DNA from: Ophiura sarsii
Taxonomy: Eukaryota > Echinodermata > Ophiuroidea > Amphilepidida > Ophiuridae
Direction: 5' to 3'
Assembly (NCBI GenBank): GCA_035610835.1
Contig: CM069452.1
Span: forward strand, 24,557,121 to 24,621,120
DNA: 64,000 nt
This document shows positions 44,001 through 47,000 of the stretch, piece by piece. Position numbers and translations under genes: made by a program. Below the pieces are notes generated by a model. That model was not told where the DNA came from and did no database searches. It worked only from the letters and a program-made list of their open reading frames with translations. Position 1 is the stretch's first letter, and each line of letters begins with the position of its first letter.

Positions 44001-47000
44001 AAAATGAATTTTTGTTGTTGATTCTTTTAATTCTTTTAAATACAAATTGTTGAAAACAGTCAAATATTTTAAAAATCATTTTATCTCTCTTCTACAGTCC
44101 TGCACCAGCCATCTTATCAGTGGAAGAACAGCAAGAAGACGAGGCATTAGATGCCACAGTAGTACAACTCATCCGAGAACAAATCTTGCCCTATTCCAGC
44201 ACAACGCCAGAATCCTTTATAGCTCGCATCATGACACTACTCAATAGAGGCTCTATACACTCGGCCAATACTGCATGTTTTCTTGGTAAGTTACATTCTC
44301 ATGTTAGCATTGCTATTAGAATGTTAAAAGAATATTGTCTTCATATATTGAGGAGGTGCCTTTTTCCACACACAGATGATGCATTGGCCATTTTATTTTG
44401 TTTTATAGTTTTGTACTACAAGGATAGCCTTTAGGTGACAAAAAAAATCTTGATCCATGAGCAAACGGAACTCCAGGCATGATATTCGTAGCAGGTGAAA
44501 AAATCTGAAATTCCTTGGAATATTAAACAAACAGCAGACTATTGTGCAAAATTTCCTAAAATTTGGCGAAATAAATGCAAATTTAGGCAAAATATCTACA
44601 TTTGAGAGTGAAAAATATCTACTTTCCGATTTTTATCTACAAAATATCATGGTCATACTTTTTTTTTAATTTTTTACAAAACAGTGAAATTTTAGCAATT
44701 TCAAAAAAAATCACAAAATTTGCCAAAATTTGCACACAAAAATCAAAATAAATTCTTTAAAAAAAACAAGTCCAATTAAAAAAATGGGTCGGTCGAGCCC
44801 GTAGTAAAGGTTTTTTTCTTCTTTTTTTCGTCTTACTTCAATTGAGACTTCCATATCTATCTTGTGCCCTTAACCAGAATGGGTCATGACTTTATCAAGT
44901 ATCAAAGTAATCTGCTACTTGGCATGAATCACCAAGTTGACTTGGTGACAAATGATCCAGTCCTGAGGATTACTTGCTGAAACCCGAAAATGGCATTTAA
45001 TCATTATAATACCCAAGCCATAAATGGGTTTTTTCAATAGCCTATATTTATTAGGTTCCACCTTTTCTGTGTTACCAGTTACATTTATACGATATTGGGG
45101 TTAGGGTTATTACCGATAGGTCTACCTATAATGTAATAACATACAAACAAAATGTATATTTGCATAACATTTCACCCCTAACCTTCCTCATTGCTACTGT
45201 AGTGTTCCTTTGTACGTAATGGATTCTACATAGTGTTCACGGGTTCTGTTCTTTATAAAATTCTTGGGAGTGGGTCATTACTCGTTCAACAACTCCCCCA
45301 TACCTTAAGTACAGTAACAAAGCGTTGTTGATTTGAGATAAACCCACTGTTCATATGCAAATTACTAGGATAGCGAACCTTATTTGGAAACCGCAAATTG
45401 TAAACAAACAAGAATGTCGGGAAAAATGTTCGCAAAATTTGTTCATTTTTTCGGCGTATAAATGCATTTCGCCATGCAATCCTTAAAGTTAGCAAATAAC
45501 TTTATATACCGAAATGTAGCTATATCCCCGAGGAAAATATTTTTGGCGAGGGCCATATGTAAAGGATCACTTCTAAAGCCACAATTTTAGCCGAACCGTC
45601 GCTACCTGAGCACAAGAGAATCGCCTTTTTTTGCATTATCGCGGCGAAATGTGTTCGCTTTGATCTACAGGACCGTACCACTATTGAAACGGAGGGGTGT
45701 GTTTTGATTTTATACAAATATTCTATAAACATGTATCAAAATGTGTTGTGTAAATTAACGCATTCTTGATTTAATTTTTCTCTGAATGTTATTAAGGTGG
45801 TGTGTGAATAAAATGCTATTTACAAAATATTTTTAATTTCACAATTACTTGCGAAATAATTTGTCTTCTCTCATGTTTACCTTTTGTAACCCAACCCATT
45901 CTGATGTTCCATCGCCCATTTACGGGGAACGGACGATGTCCAAATAAGGGCCTAATTATAATAAACGTAAACTTTTTTTCTCGATTTTTAAAGAGCAGCT
46001 ATTTTTTATGTCAAATTACTAAGCTATTAAAACAAGTTTTGTACTTGTTTTCATTAATTATCCAAAACGATATTCACATTTGAATGATGTAAATATGTTT
46101 GGTCGTTGTTGAACGGGGTTCAACAAGGTCTTCGTCGTTGTTTATCTTGAATCGACAACGGTAAGACGGGTTTATTTTGCTCGGGCAGCTAAAGCTGCCC
46201 TCGCAAAATAAACCCGTCTTACCGTTGTCGATTCAAGATAAACAACTCCGAAACCTTATTGAACCCCTAATTATACAATGTTATAATCCACATGCAACAG
46301 GTACCTGAAGATTTCATTCTTGTTGGAAATATCGTGTTATCGGAAAACTGTAAACTTCACATGTGAAGGAGGCTTTCTGGACCAATTATCACACATTCAG
46401 ACGATATACCTTGAAACTCACTTTAATACGTTTAGTAAATCTTCTTCTTCTTGCATATCATGTCACAATCATAATCTTGGCAGGCGTAGTTACAAGTAAA
46501 CTATTTATGTTATGTTACGGTAAAAGACGATATCCACTCGTTACTGGACGCATCCATCTTATCTTGTGTAGCTTACTTTTCCCATCATGCATTACTTCAA
46601 ACAGGGGGAGTGGGACCCGACTCGGTAATGAGTCAACACTTAGAAAAATCCTAAGAAATGATTTTGAACATTACAGCTACAAATCACTTAACCAGGTGCC
46701 CAGTTTATTGCGTGACGAGATCATGTGAGTTATCATATAAGTGAATGAGTGGCAATGAGTGACATAGCTAGGTTTTTCATAAAAATGAATGTGCACCGAC
46801 AAGGACTTTACCAGGAAAGTAAACTTATGGGAATTGCCGCAGAGTCAAACTTGAGAGGGGGTGATGTGTGTTGTTCCCAAAACTAGTTCGGAAAAACAAG
46901 CCTTCGATAACCGACAGTGCCAATTTTGACCGACACGACTCAATTTTTTTTTTTGGGGGGGGGAGGGGTGATCTCCTCCCCTGCCCCCTCTCTGGCTACT

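Noticed and set aside
46363..46728. 121-codon frame as a gene
   Set aside because: No recognised domain; codon pattern and position inside a MON2 intron give no support.
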